From Pycnococcus provasolii (lineage: Eukaryota > Chlorophyta > Pseudoscourfieldiophyceae > Pseudoscourfieldiales), in contig CP150547.1 of NCBI GenBank assembly GCA_049487715.1, forward strand, positions 992,001 through 1,056,000: a stretch of 64,000 bases of DNA. Reading direction: 5' to 3'. The notes under the pieces were generated by a model. The model had not been told where the DNA came from, did no database searches, and saw nothing but the letters and a program-made list of their open reading frames with translations. The translations under genes were made by a program, and so were the position numbers. This document shows positions 1 to 10,140 of this stretch, one piece after another; the first letter of the stretch is position 1, and each line of letters begins with the position of its first letter.

Positions 1-40
1 GCATTTTATTGGAATAAACAGCTGAGTAATTACAAAACTT

Positions 41-2545
41 TTAATCATCGTCGTCGCGCACGTGGTAGTCCCATTCCCCGCCATTCCTGCTCGGCGCCTT
101 GCCGACACCGCCGGAACGAACCAACACCTGTGCGCCGCCTTTTCGCGACGAAGACGACGATGGGGCGAGCCGCGGTGCCGCCTTGATCTGGGCCGAACCG
201 TCTCCGCGCGGTGCGCGATATCCAGGTGGCAATTTCATCTCGTTTGCCCTTTTCTTTTGATCCGTCTTGCTCATCATAGGCAAGCCCGGGAAAGCCTCCT
301 GCGCCGGACCCGCGCTGCCGCTCGACAAGACAGGCTGCGGCGGTGGCTGCTGATCAGCCATGCTTGCCGCGAGCGCGAGCGCGAGCTGTTCGTCCTCGCT
401 CATCTGTTGTGGCGGCTGCATTTGCTGCGATGTACCCAAGGATTGGCCAAGCGCGGCAGCCGCCGCCTCGGGCATGGGTGCGGGCACGCGACCTCGACCA
501 GGTGCCGCACCTGGACGAGGACCGGGCAACACGTTCGGTCCCCAGGCACGAAGGGGTGGTCCATGCACCTGCGCTGGCGCATGTGCGAAGTTGGCAGGTC
601 CGTCGTCTAGGTCATAAGCTCGAGCAGGTGCCGCACTTGGACGAGCACCAGGCGCCGCGTTCGGTCCCCAGCCACCCAGGGACTGTCCTTGCACCTGGGC
701 TGGCGCTGATGCCTCATTTGACGCGGGAACGTGTGCGTCGAGGTTGCCGGCCCAATCTTGTCTCCACTCTTCTCTGCTCGGCGCCTTGCCGACACCGCCG
801 GAACGAACCAACACCTGTGCGCCGCCTTTTCGCGACGAAGACGACGATGGGGCGAGCCGCGGTGCCGCCTTGATCTGGGCCGAACCGTCTCCGCGCGGTG
901 CGCGATATCCAGGTGGCAATTTCATCTCGTTTGCCCTTTTCTTTTGATCCGTCTTGCTCATCATAGGCAAGCCCGGGAAAGCCTCCTGCGCCGGACCCGC
1001 GCTGCCGCTTGGCACGCCATTCACGATCGCGGCGGCATTCGGCACGCGCTGCCGTGTTGGTGGCTGCTGCATTTGCTGCGATGTACCGAAGGATTGGCCA
1101 AGTGCGGCAGCCGCCGCCTCGGGCATGGGTGCGGGCGCGCGACCTCGACCGGGCGCCGCACCTGGACGGGCACCAGGCGCTGCTCCGTTCGGTCCCCATG
1201 CACGAAGGGGTGGTCCATGCACCCGGGCTGGCGCTGGTGCGCCGTTTGACGCGGGGAAGTGTGCATCGAGGTCGCCGCCCCACTCTTCAAGCTGACGAAC
1301 GACGTACGGTGCCGCGCCGCCAGAAGCCGCGGCTGCCCAGAAGCGCGTGGGGGGGGCAGAAGCCTCTGCCGGCGTTGGCGCCGGGTCTGGCTCCGTAGAC
1401 GGCGTGGCATCCTCCGCAGTAGCGGCATCCTCTTGAGGTAGGAGCTGCCGTCTCCTGAGGTCATCACGCAGTGCTCTTCGGCTCGCGGCGAGCGCGGCGT
1501 CATAGCGTTCCTCCTCGAGTCGTCCCAGGTCATCATCTACCATGCCGCCCACGCTTGACGACGCCGCCACGTTATTATTCCCGCGTCGTCCTCCACGCCT
1601 GCCACTACCGCCGCCAACCGCGCCTGACGAGGACGTGGAGGCTGCTGAGGGTGCCTGCGCTCCACTGGTGTAAAGCACGCGCATCAGCTCGCCCGCGATG
1701 ACACCACGCTCCTGCCGGGCAGCCCTCTGCTCCACCACCTGCTTTCTGTCCTCCGGGTTCGCCATGGCATCCACCAGACGCGTGGGATCATCTGGGTTGC
1801 GCAGACGGTACTTGTCGAGGTGTGCGTCGAGCGCCCTAATCTCCTCCGCCGAGATGTCCCTTCTCGAGAACGGGTGCACGAACGAAAGCGTGGTGAGCCA
1901 GTACTCGCTGAGTGCCTTGGGATCGAACAGGCTGTTGGTGTACGCATCTTCGAGCGTCTTGTCCGCCTGCGGCTGCAGTTCGAAAGGCGGGTAAGGAAGC
2001 TCGCTGATGGCGTCAAATGTTATGCAGTCGGTGACATCCTCAGGCAGGCTTCGCCACCACTTCGGACCTTTCGGCGGGCGCTGCTGCTGCGAGGGCGGCT
2101 GCTGCTGCTGCTGCTGCTGTCTGGCTCTCTGACCGCCGCCGGCGTTGTGCTTTTGCTGTCTCGTCTGGTTCCCTCTGTTGTTTGCACCGCCACCGCGTGC
2201 ACCACCACCACCACCACCTCCTCCTCCTCCTCCTCCGCCGCCGCCGCTGCCACTGCCGTTTGCGCTTGCACTTGCCGGCGCTGCGGCCAGCGCCAGGGAT
2301 GCGAGGTGCGAGACGACGTCAGCATCGCGACCATGAGCACCATGACCCCGAACCTCACCATTAACCCCTTGATGGGGTGCTTGAGCACTTCTCAAGCTGG
2401 TGGATGGTGGCCGGTTGTTACGACCACCATGACCACCATGACCACCACCGGCACCACCACCGGCACCACCACCCCCATGATTATGACCACCCGATGCCGA
2501 CCATCCGAACGACGAGGGGGGACAGGGGTCCGACATCTCAGCCAT
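41..2545 (-). CDS. Low-complexity protein with UIM motif and internal duplication
   Basis: The 834-residue ORF is read from an ATG at 2545. The N-terminal ~150 residues are Gly/Ala/Gln-rich. Residues ~160-250 form the only well-ordered segment (KWWRSLPEDVTDC, LPYPPFEL, then a helical stretch ending ALDAHLDKYRL). This resembles, from memory, the conserved core of plant proteins annotated as ubiquitin-interaction-motif containing. A UIM-like helix (EDEQLALALAASM) lies near residue 715. The C-terminal half carries a tandem duplication: the last ~75 residues are almost identical to a segment ~229 residues upstream, and the DNA copies at ~87-320 and ~774-1007 are offset by 687 bp. The UIM occurs only in the downstream unit. 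A role in ubiquitin recognition is inferred; the exact family is uncertain. Confidence 0.7.
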   Translation of the reverse strand: MAEMSDPCPPSSFGWSASGGHNHGGGGAGGGAGGGHGGHGGRNNRPPSTSLRSAQAPHQGVNGEVRGHGAHGRDADVVSHLASLALAAAPASASANGSGSGGGGGGGGGGGGGGGARGGGANNRGNQTRQQKHNAGGGQRARQQQQQQQPPSQQQRPPKGPKWWRSLPEDVTDCITFDAISELPYPPFELQPQADKTLEDAYTNSLFDPKALSEYWLTTLSFVHPFSRRDISAEEIRALDAHLDKYRLRNPDDPTRLVDAMANPEDRKQVVEQRAARQERGVIAGELMRVLYTSGAQAPSAASTSSSGAVGGGSGRRGGRRGNNNVAASSSVGGMVDDDLGRLEEERYDAALAASRRALRDDLRRRQLLPQEDAATAEDATPSTEPDPAPTPAEASAPPTRFWAAAASGGAAPYVVRQLEEWGGDLDAHFPASNGAPAPARVHGPPLRAWGPNGAAPGARPGAAPGRGRAPAPMPEAAAAALGQSFGTSQQMQQPPTRQRVPNAAAIVNGVPSGSAGPAQEAFPGLPMMSKTDQKKRANEMKLPPGYRAPRGDGSAQIKAAPRLAPSSSSSRKGGAQVLVRSGGVGKAPSREEWRQDWAGNLDAHVPASNEASAPAQVQGQSLGGWGPNAAPGARPSAAPARAYDLDDGPANFAHAPAQVHGPPLRAWGPNVLPGPRPGAAPGRGRVPAPMPEAAAAALGQSLGTSQQMQPPQQMSEDEQLALALAASMADQQPPPQPVLSSGSAGPAQEAFPGLPMMSKTDQKKRANEMKLPPGYRAPRGDGSAQIKAAPRLAPSSSSSRKGGAQVLVRSGGVGKAPSRNGGEWDYHVRDDDD

Positions 2546-2698
2546 AGGCCGATGTGGAAAAACCGGATGCAGATGAGGGGCGGAGCAGGGCCCCGCCGGA
2601 TTCGGATGCGGCGAAGCAGAGACACCTCAGGACTTCGATTATCCCCTCTCCCCTCTCCTTCTTTCCCTTCGAACCTTACAAGTTACAACGAAAAAGGA

Positions 2699-2742
2699 TG
2701 TAACCCCGAATGGAATGATTGCATTATTCGGGGTTGTAACTA
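2699..2742. repeat. Imperfect inverted repeat (hairpin)
   Basis: The left arm GTAACCCCGAAT pairs with the right arm ATTCGGGGTT(G)TAAC around a loop of about 16 bases. The same ACCCCGAAT word recurs near 33219, 33258 and 55963, so it may be a small dispersed element. Confidence 0.5.
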
Positions 2743-2851
2743 TCCAGGGTTAATAAGATAGCCGATAGGGCTTATTGAATTCCCGCGGGGAGGGAGTGAT
2801 GCGGGGAGTAAAGGTAAAATAGCACCTAAAACTTAGCTAGTACTAATAGTG

Positions 2852-2866
2852 TTAGGGTTAGGGTTA
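2852..2866 (+). repeat. TTAGGG telomere-type block upstream of ClpR
   Basis: Two and a half TTAGGG units lie 173 bp before the ClpR start codon. This is one of 13 such blocks upstream of genes in this window. Confidence 0.75.
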
Positions 2867-3038
2867 AGTGCTGCTGGATCCACGGGAAGAGAAGAAGCCC
2901 GGGGGGGGGGGAGTTGGGGCGATAACCCCTGGCGTTTGGCGTCGTGACGACGCGTTCCTAACGCTGCTGCCTCTCCGGCTTTTTCGCTCTCCTCTCCTCT
3001 CCTCTCCGCGAAGAACCAGCACTCGCTTTTCGACTACC

Positions 3039-4148
3039 ATGGCGCTGTCTTCTCGCCTCTCTGCTCCTCGCGTCACTGGGGCCCCGCGACGTGTTTCTTT
3101 CAGGTCGCGTACGGTAGTAGCGCCGGTACGTGGCATCGGGTTTGACACGGGTGCTGATGTCCCTCCCCCCTCCCCGCAAATCGGCCTCGCACCTGGAAAC
3201 GAACTCTCGGAGTCCGAAAAGGTGTTCGGCCTGAACGAGTCGCAGTTCGCGCTTCTCACAAACAGCGCGTTCGGCGACGTTCCCAGCGACGAAGAGGAGA
3301 TCGCGTTCGCGGCGAAGAGCTTCTACAGTGGGAACGTTCCCGTCGAAGGGTGGACGCAAGGCTCGAGCCGAGTCGTCGCGCCTGTCGCGTCGGCAGCAAA
3401 CGCGACGATGCGTATGGGAAGCTTTGGGTACGGAGGGCCGAACGGACCGGTTAGCCCGCCTCCGGACTTGCCGTCGCTGCTACTCGACCAGCGCATCCTC
3501 TACTTGGGCATGCCCCTCGTTCCCGCGGTGACGGAGCTCATCATCGCCGAGCTGCTCCACCTCGGCTACGAGAACAGCGACAAGCCCGTCTTCATGTACA
3601 TCAACTCCGAGGGAAGCACGCAGGGTATGGACAAGCAGGTGATCGCCTTCGAAAGCGAGGCGTTCGCCATCCTTGACACGATGCGCTACATCAAGCCTCA
3701 AATCCAGACGCTCTGCCTCGGAAAGGCGTACGGAAACGCCGCGATGCTGCTCGCGAACGGCGACAAGGGGTACCGCAACGCGCTCCCTCACGCGCAGATT
3801 CAGACGTGCGGACCTCGTATGAACCGCACGGCGGGACACGCGACGGTTATGATGAACAAGGCGGTGGAGCTTCACTGGCACCGCTGCGCATACGCGCTCG
3901 CTCTGTCCATGGCGACAGGCAAGACGACGGACGAGATGATGGAGTTTGTGGGACGGAGTCGAACGTTCACGCCTGAGACGGCGAAGGAGTTTGGGCTTAT
4001 CGACAACATTCTGGAGTCGAAGGACATGATGATGGAGGCGAAGAACTACGAGAAGATCGCGGAGGAGGCTGGCATTCTCGGAAAGATGAACCGCTTCGGT
4101 CCTCCAGGTTCGGACGACGGCCCTGAGCTTGGCGGAGACTCTGCATAA
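3039..4148 (+). CDS. ClpR-type (non-catalytic) plastid Clp protease subunit
   Basis: This is a 369-residue ClpP-fold protein. The ATG at 3039 has a good context (ACCATGG) and begins a Ser/Arg/Ala-rich, transit-peptide-like N-terminus (MALSSRLSAPRVTGAPRR). The reading frame is open further upstream, but that part is GC-rich leader. The ClpP core starts around PPDLPSLLLDQRILYLGMPL. At the catalytic Ser site the sequence reads GKAYGNAAML (residue ~227), with no Ser. At the catalytic His site it reads QIQTCGP (residue ~252), with no His. This is the signature of plastid ClpR subunits, which sit in the Clp core ring but do not cleave. The subtype (ClpR1-R4) cannot be fixed by eye. Confidence 0.9.
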   Translation: MALSSRLSAPRVTGAPRRVSFRSRTVVAPVRGIGFDTGADVPPPSPQIGLAPGNELSESEKVFGLNESQFALLTNSAFGDVPSDEEEIAFAAKSFYSGNVPVEGWTQGSSRVVAPVASAANATMRMGSFGYGGPNGPVSPPPDLPSLLLDQRILYLGMPLVPAVTELIIAELLHLGYENSDKPVFMYINSEGSTQGMDKQVIAFESEAFAILDTMRYIKPQIQTLCLGKAYGNAAMLLANGDKGYRNALPHAQIQTCGPRMNRTAGHATVMMNKAVELHWHRCAYALALSMATGKTTDEMMEFVGRSRTFTPETAKEFGLIDNILESKDMMMEAKNYEKIAEEAGILGKMNRFGPPGSDDGPELGGDSA

Positions 4149-4639
4149 AAATTCAAGTCAACTGCATAATGTAACTCGAGATAAGAGTCTTAATCTTTTT
4201 TCCCATCCAAAGCAAGCAAGCTTTCTTTCTCAGTACTTACTGTAGCAGAAGCGGCACTAATGAGGGGTGCTGTCGTACGATGAAAGGCGGCGGCATAGTG
4301 TCCCGTACCGTACGCCACAGCTTACAGTGGTGCTACCATCCCTACAGTACGGCATCGCTTACTAGGAAGTTCATGCTCCCCTCCATGATGAACCCCGAAA
4401 CTGCAAATCCTGTTCTTGAACGGGAGCCGGGAGCCCACTTATGCACGACGACCTGAGAGCCTGAGAATAATGACTGGTGGGGATCGCTTCTTCGTCCCCG
4501 GGCAGCCGGGTCCCGGGAGTTTGCCCGAACCACCAGAGGGCTCCCCTGCCTCGCTCCTCCCCTCCGTGAGATATTCTAATCACGCATACCGCGCACCACA
4601 TCACATCGCTCGTCACATCCGCTCACACATTACCTGCTA
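4149..4639. other. Intergenic, ClpR to ABC1 kinase
   Basis: This is the 3' region of ClpR (with a TGTAA-type motif near 4170, the common chlorophyte polyadenylation signal) followed by the leader of the next gene. I see no gene or notable repeat. Confidence 0.5.
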
Positions 4640-7297
4640 ATGCTCGTGCCTTCCGGGATGTTAGGCACAGGCGCCGCGTCCTTAAAAGCATCGCCATCGT
4701 CGATCCACCCTGGTAGGTCACACTCTTCTCTTGGTTCACTGGTTCGTCGTCGAAACGTGAAAGGAAGAAGGGCACGCCATGTCGTACCGCACGCCGTCAT
4801 CGGCCTGCCCGCGCTTCCACTCCCCGCTGCTGCTGCATCAGCATCAGCACCTCTCATGCTCACCGGCGGGGGAAGTGGACCAACCGTGCTCGCTGACATT
4901 GTGCACGCCGCAGGTCTCGACGACGTCGTGCAAAGTCTTGTCGTGGCAACCACCTCCATGACGGCTGACGGAGAAACGGAAACAGTCGTCGCAGCGATCG
5001 TGACCTTCATGGCGATTGCCGCGGTTGCGTCGTCGTCGTCGTCCGTGACAAACTCGCAGAAGTCTGAAAGTGGCATGGACGAGTGGGCATCGCTCGCAGC
5101 TTCTGAAGGTGTGGCGGAGCCGAACGTCCTGAAAGTCTACGACCCGAGCACGAGCCTCGAGTACTTCTCACGACGACCCGTAACACTGCTCAAGCGTGCC
5201 TGGCGGTCAGGTGTGCTACTCGGAGCACTCAGCTTCAACCTCTGGCTCGACAACAAGCTGCGTCGACGTCCCGAGGATGGCGAGGTGGACAATGCCGAGA
5301 AGAAGCGCAACGAAACGGACGCGAAGCGCGCCGCACAGCTCGTGGACATCCTCATCAAATTAGGGCCCACCTACGTCAAGCTCGGGCAGGTTCTCAGCAG
5401 CCGCCAGGACCTGCTGCCGCCGCCGTACATCGAGCGCCTGCGAACTCTGCAGGACTCCGTGCCCCCGTTCGACGACGCGATTGCACGGCGCATTGTCAAC
5501 GACCAGCTCGGGCCGTCGAATGTAGAGGGCTTGCGCATCTCCGACTCACCGCTGGCGTCCGCAAGCCTTGGTCAGGTTTACAAGGGAGAACTCGACGGTA
5601 AGCAGGTGGCGGTGAAGGTGCAGCGTCCGGGTGCACTCGTCGCCGTTTCCCTCGACGTTTGCATCATTCGAGCTTTTGGGCCAACAATCTACAAAATCTC
5701 CGACAAGGATGGTAATCTCGACTCGCAGGCGCTGATTGACGAGTGGGGACGCCGCTTCATTGACGAGCTCGACTACGGTCTCGAGGCGAGGAACGGCGAG
5801 GCGTTCGCCGCGGCGATGCGCGCACGCACCGACGAGCTTGGGCAGGTGGTGACCGCGCCGGCCGTGGTGCCGAACGCATGCACGCGCCGAGTTCTCACCA
5901 CCGAGTGGGTGGACGGATGTCGGCTCGACGAGAGCGATGCCGACGACGTGCCTCGGCTGTGCGCCGTGGCGCTGAGCGCGTATCTTTGCATGCTGCTGGA
6001 TACGAACCTCCTGCACGTCGATCCTCATCCGGGTAACCTGCTTCGCACCACGGACGGCCGGCTTTGCATCCTCGATTGGGGGCTGGTCACGGACGTGACG
6101 CCTCAGCAGTCGGATGCGATCCTGCAGTTCATCGCGCACCTCGTGTCTCAGGACTACGGAAAGGTGGATCGCGACCTCGTGACGATGGGATTCGTCGCTC
6201 CGGAGAAGATGGCGGCGCTGAACGACGAGGGCCTGACGAACGCGATTGCGACGCTGTTCTCCGCGCTCGCCGCAGGTGGTGGCGCCGCCGGCTTCCGAAA
6301 GAGCCTCGACCTGCCCGACGAGGATGAGCTGAAGGAGCTTCGCAAGGAGCTTGTGAAGATTAAGGACAAGGAGAAGCGCAAGGAGGCTTTCATAGCCGCG
6401 ACGGGTGGCGAGGGAAGCAAGGTGGCGCAGCTGAGCCGAGATCTCGAGGATGTTCAGAAGCGCTACGGCAACGTCTTCACGATCCCGAGCTACTTTGGGT
6501 ACATCCTGCGCGCGTTCAGTGTTCTCGAAGGCATTGGACTTGCGAGCGACCCGAGCTACAGCATAGCAAACGAGTGCTACCCTTTCGTCGCTCGCAGGCT
6601 GCTGACGGACCGGTCGGAGGGAACGCGCAAGGCGCTCGAGCAGCTTCTGTACGGCGCGGACGGCCCGAACGCGACCTTGAGTGCCGAGCGCGTTCAGGAG
6701 TTGGGCAAGGCGTTTGAGACGTACACGACCACGGTAGTTCCGCCGACGCGATACCGCGTGGCGACGACGTCGTCCGGTTTGCCGGCTGGTGTTCGCGAGG
6801 CGCTTAAGATTGCGCTCGCTCCTGAGGGTGGACCGCTGCAGGATATCCTGCTGCGTGAAGTCGTCAGGATCACCGCGGCTGTTACCAGTGATACGTTGGA
6901 GCGTGCGGCAACCGCGGCGTTTCTGCCGCTGGGAGCTCTGGGTTTCCAGGCGCCGATGATGAATTGGAAGACGCCTCGCGACGATGCTGCGCTTGCTGCG
7001 GTTTCCGAGCTGCAGAGGATCTTTGATGTTGGTGGTGGTGGTGGTGGTGGTGGTGGTGGGAGTTCGGCTGTTGATCCCATGGCTGTTGTTGATCCCATGG
7101 CTGTTTCTCTGCTGGATCCCGCGGCATTCGAGGCGGCTTTGAAAAGTTTGCCGAGTGAAGCTTTGGTACGTGAGCTGGTGGAATTGGGTCCTGAGCTTTT
7201 GCCTGGTGCACAGGCGGCTAGTTTGAGGTTGGCTGCTGCCACGCTGGATGAAGCGGCGAGGAGGATGAGTAGTAGTGGCGGCGGTGGTGGGCGATAA
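4640..7297 (+). CDS. ABC1 (UbiB/ADCK) atypical kinase, probably plastid
   Basis: This 885-residue protein has a complete ABC1 kinase domain. The KxGQ motif is at ~residue 247 (YVKLGQVLSSRQDLLP) and the Ala-rich loop that replaces the usual P-loop is at ~305 (PLASASLGQVYKG). An invariant Lys lies in VAVKVQRPG (~323). The ExD-type motif is DELDYGLEARN (~375), the catalytic loop is HVDPHPGNLL (~459) and the Asp of LDWGLV is at ~478. The N-terminal ~130 residues are Ala/Ser-rich and fit organelle targeting. Plant homologues (ABC1K) sit in plastoglobules and regulate prenyl-lipid metabolism; that role is inferred. The C-terminal ~230 residues are less conserved and contain a Gly run followed by a short duplication (VDPMAVVDPMAV). 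Confidence 0.9.
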   Translation: MLVPSGMLGTGAASLKASPSSIHPGRSHSSLGSLVRRRNVKGRRARHVVPHAVIGLPALPLPAAAASASAPLMLTGGGSGPTVLADIVHAAGLDDVVQSLVVATTSMTADGETETVVAAIVTFMAIAAVASSSSSVTNSQKSESGMDEWASLAASEGVAEPNVLKVYDPSTSLEYFSRRPVTLLKRAWRSGVLLGALSFNLWLDNKLRRRPEDGEVDNAEKKRNETDAKRAAQLVDILIKLGPTYVKLGQVLSSRQDLLPPPYIERLRTLQDSVPPFDDAIARRIVNDQLGPSNVEGLRISDSPLASASLGQVYKGELDGKQVAVKVQRPGALVAVSLDVCIIRAFGPTIYKISDKDGNLDSQALIDEWGRRFIDELDYGLEARNGEAFAAAMRARTDELGQVVTAPAVVPNACTRRVLTTEWVDGCRLDESDADDVPRLCAVALSAYLCMLLDTNLLHVDPHPGNLLRTTDGRLCILDWGLVTDVTPQQSDAILQFIAHLVSQDYGKVDRDLVTMGFVAPEKMAALNDEGLTNAIATLFSALAAGGGAAGFRKSLDLPDEDELKELRKELVKIKDKEKRKEAFIAATGGEGSKVAQLSRDLEDVQKRYGNVFTIPSYFGYILRAFSVLEGIGLASDPSYSIANECYPFVARRLLTDRSEGTRKALEQLLYGADGPNATLSAERVQELGKAFETYTTTVVPPTRYRVATTSSGLPAGVREALKIALAPEGGPLQDILLREVVRITAAVTSDTLERAATAAFLPLGALGFQAPMMNWKTPRDDAALAAVSELQRIFDVGGGGGGGGGGSSAVDPMAVVDPMAVSLLDPAAFEAALKSLPSEALVRELVELGPELLPGAQAASLRLAAATLDEAARRMSSSGGGGGR

Positions 7298-7454
7298 ATA
7301 CATTCTTGACTGATTGATGAACATTCTTTCTATTTTTTAGTATTTTTTTCTTTACAGAAGTGTTGTAAGTAATTTTCCGAACTTCATTCATTCCTTTTTT
7401 TCTCCCTTCATCTTTTCCCGGCTCGACAGCAGCTATAGCCCTTTTGGCTTCCAA

Positions 7455-8013
7455 TCAAGCAGCTGCCGAGCCACTCATGTGCACCGTCGTCTCCAGCGCG
7501 CTCGCGTGGTGTTCCGGGTGGCGCACAGCACGGATGCACTCCGTTGCCCCAAGCTTCTCGGCAATCATGAGGCGGCGTGTCGTTGTCCTTGTTGCGCTTG
7601 TTGATGTCAGCGCCCGCACTGACCAACACCTGGCATGCCGCCGGCTCACCCGCCGCGGCGGCGAAGTGCAGAGCAGTCCACCCGTCCGTGTCAGCCGCGT
7701 TGATATCCGCACCCATTTTCGCTAAAACATGGGTCGCTTCGGTTTCCCCGTGAGCGGCGGCAGACATTAAAGCCGACCCTCCGTCGGCGGTTTGCAAGTC
7801 CAGCAGGCTTTTTCCACGGAGTCCGTTCGCAAAGACGAAGTCGAGAATGCTGTATTGTCCGTTGGAGGCTGCGAGCATGATGGGCGTTTTCCCGTCGGAG
7901 TTACGTTCGGAGAGTATTTTGGATCCCGCGGGTGCGTTGTTAAGGATGGACTTGAACGCGCGCAGGTCGCCCGAGGACGCGGCGTCGTGGAGAGAAGTAG
8001 TAGTGGCAGACAT
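7455..8013 (-). CDS. Ankyrin-repeat protein, single-base frameshift
   Basis: From the ATG at 8013 the frame encodes about five ankyrin repeats (GKTPIMLAASNGQ, GGSALMSAAAHGE, GWTALHFAAAAGE). After NKRNKDNDTP the frame leaves the repeat pattern (PHDCREAW). One frame over it continues exactly as an ankyrin repeat should (LMIAEKLGATECIRAV) and ends HMSGSAAA at 7455. One extra base in GGCGG at 7571-7576 explains this. If corrected, the product is ~185 residues, all ankyrin, with no other domain. A sequencing or assembly error is more likely than a true pseudogene, because both sides of the shift are well preserved. The partner protein is unknown. Confidence 0.8.
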
Positions 8014-8980
8014 TATTATACTGTATGTACTGTTGTAAATGCCAGGTAACGTGTATATGACAAGTTTACTTGTGACTGATGGACACTGGGGAAGGTGGGG
8101 GGAGGGGTGCGATTCTGACGTGGCAGGGAATAAAGTGGGGATCCGCTGTTGGTCTGTTGGTGTGATAGGTTGAAGGTGTGCTCGGACGAGTTGGTTGGTT
8201 AGGGTCCACCCCCACCCCCACCCATTCTCCTCTAGTCTCTCGATGAGAAAAAAAATCTCACGCTGATGTGTCACACCCCTCCTCCTGGGAAAAAACGAAG
8301 GTTGGGCCTTGGCTGCTTGGGTGCGAAAAAAAGTGCGACCGAAAAAAGAAAAAAAGAGGGGAAAGGGACGAAAAAGCACGACCAAAAAAGAGAGTGGGGA
8401 AAGAGAGGCTGGAAACGACGAAAAAAAACGCGTTCGACAGCTTTGCTTTCAGGTAGGAGGATAAGACGAAATCCGTCCCGGTCTTCCAGACAAGTCTTCT
8501 TCGTTTCGTGACCTGCCCGGCCCCACTGGCTGAGTCGTACAGTGACGCACTCCCGGCCCCACGAAGCCTGCTTCGCCCCACCCTGCTCCCTGCTCCGATC
8601 ATTCTCCATTCTCCATCCCATCAGCGTCTTCTTGACTTCTTCTTCTCTCTTACTACCTCTACCTTTACTACATATCCAGCCAGGTGTGTGTGTTGTTGCT
8701 CTTTGCTCTTCTTTGCTTTTTTACTGCGCGCTATACCTTTCTTTAACTTTGTTTTTTTCTTTGTTTTTTTTCTGCTTGCATTCCATCAACCGAATTACGT
8801 ATACTTGTACCCTACCGCGCATCTCATTTTCGCTACGTGCGGGGCGAAGGATGCGGATGCCTCGACAGACAGTTCAACCTATGCGAACACTCCTCTCGCG
8901 GGATGCGCGGAGGTGATGCACACCTACCCAACCTTTCCCAAAACATTCTAACACCAACCAACCCAAATTCGACCATCAGA
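8014..8980. other. Intergenic, divergent promoters
   Basis: This ~970-bp region separates the divergent ankyrin and small basic protein genes. It includes purine-rich and T-rich stretches (8690-8800) that could be a 5'-UTR intron of the right-hand gene. I see no convincing ORF. Confidence 0.4.
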
Positions 8981-9445
8981 TGAGTGTCGACGCGTTCTCC
9001 GCCAACAAAACTGACTTCGAGGTCGGCAAATTCTCTGAGCTCACGCCTCAGCAGGTAAGCAAGCCTACCTCGATTTATTTGTGGGTTAATTAGCAACTAT
9101 CACTAACAAACTTTTAAAACAAAATTAAAAGATGGCGGAGCTGAAGAACGGACCAGGATTTGACGCCTTCCGCGCCGTCACTGTGAACTCTAAGATAGAG
9201 GAACTTGTTAATGCTGAGCGCCAGAAGCAGGCTCGCAAGGCTGAGCGTCGCGGTAAGTTTACCTCTAACCACTCATATACATATAAAAAACGACAACTAA
9301 CCTAATACGCAAAAATAATTTAAAAATAGCCGCCAAGGAAGCGAAGCGAGAGGAGGCGAAGCGCCGCGACATGGCGGCGAAGGGTCTCACCCAGAACAAG
9401 CTCTCGAAGAAGGAGCGCAAGGCGCTGGAAGCTCTCGCGGAGTAA
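8981..9445 (+). CDS. Small basic coiled-coil protein, three exons (frame problem in exon 1)
   Basis: The exons are read as 8981-9054, 9132-9252 and 9330-9445, with GT-AG introns (CAG|GTAAGC...AAAAG and CGCG|GTAAGT...AATAG). Exons 2 and 3 join in frame and encode ~78 residues (MAELKNGPGFDAF..., then a charged Lys/Arg/Glu helix ending KKERKALEALAE). Exon 1 reads naturally into exon 2 as DFEVGKFSELTPQQ, but its only ATG (8981) is one base out of frame. Either one C is missing near 8998, giving ~103 residues, or translation starts at the exon 2 ATG. I do not recognise the family. Confidence 0.55.
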
Positions 9446-10140
9446 ATCACAAACACACATACTTGCTCATCATACCTGCGCTAATACAGAAAATTAAAAA
9501 ATGGTGATAAGATAGAGCGTGAATAGTAGTGTGGTGATTGCTTTTTTTGATGCTTTCGGTTTAGGCGTATATCCTTCTTTCGTGTAATACCACATGTAAA
9601 GAAAAATGTTGCTTAGAAGAAAAACATAAAAAGTAAGATTGCTAATTAATCATCAAAACCGTCAAAACGATGGAAGTAGTTACAAATAGGAAGAGTATTC
9701 GTCAGTCACGAGTCAATATTGCACAAGACGCCACCGCCAACCTAAACTTTACATACCACGCAGTACAGTAAGTCAGTAACACAGGGTGGGGTAGGTACAG
9801 ACGACAGACGAGCACCTGACAACCGCGGCACAGGTCTCCTCGGCAGGAGCGAGTCGGAGAGCGACGTCGAAGAGGCCCCCGGGCGATCCACCCTGCGCGA
9901 TCCGCCGCGCGATCGATCAGTTCATTCGATCTCGGCGGTGAGCGGCGAAAGTACGTCCAGGAGGGTGGTAAGTACTTCCTACCGGTTCGGTACAGGAAGT
10001 GGAAGTGTGCAACCTCCGACAGGACAGCACCGGCCGAGCAGCGCCGCGCGCGTACCGGTATGTACCCCTGGTCGTCCAGCTTGGCCTTCCTTCCCACAGG
10101 GCAGCACGGACGCGCGGCGCGGCCTACGTTTACAGAAATC
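9446..10140. other. Intergenic ~0.7 kb
   Basis: This holds the 3' region of the three-exon gene and the leader of the next gene. It is AT-rich to about 9660. I see no gene, repeat or RNA. Confidence 0.4.

Larger units (their letters stand above)
2546..3038. other. Divergent intergenic region
   Basis: This ~490-bp region separates the divergent UIM protein and ClpR genes. It holds an imperfect inverted repeat (2699-2742), a short TTAGGG block (2852-2866) and an 11-base G run near 2901. I see no further gene. Confidence 0.6.

Noticed and set aside
8258-8951. Several ORFs between the ankyrin and small basic protein genes
   Set aside because: Lys- or Phe/Leu-rich translations of A- or T-rich leader and possible intron; no domain.
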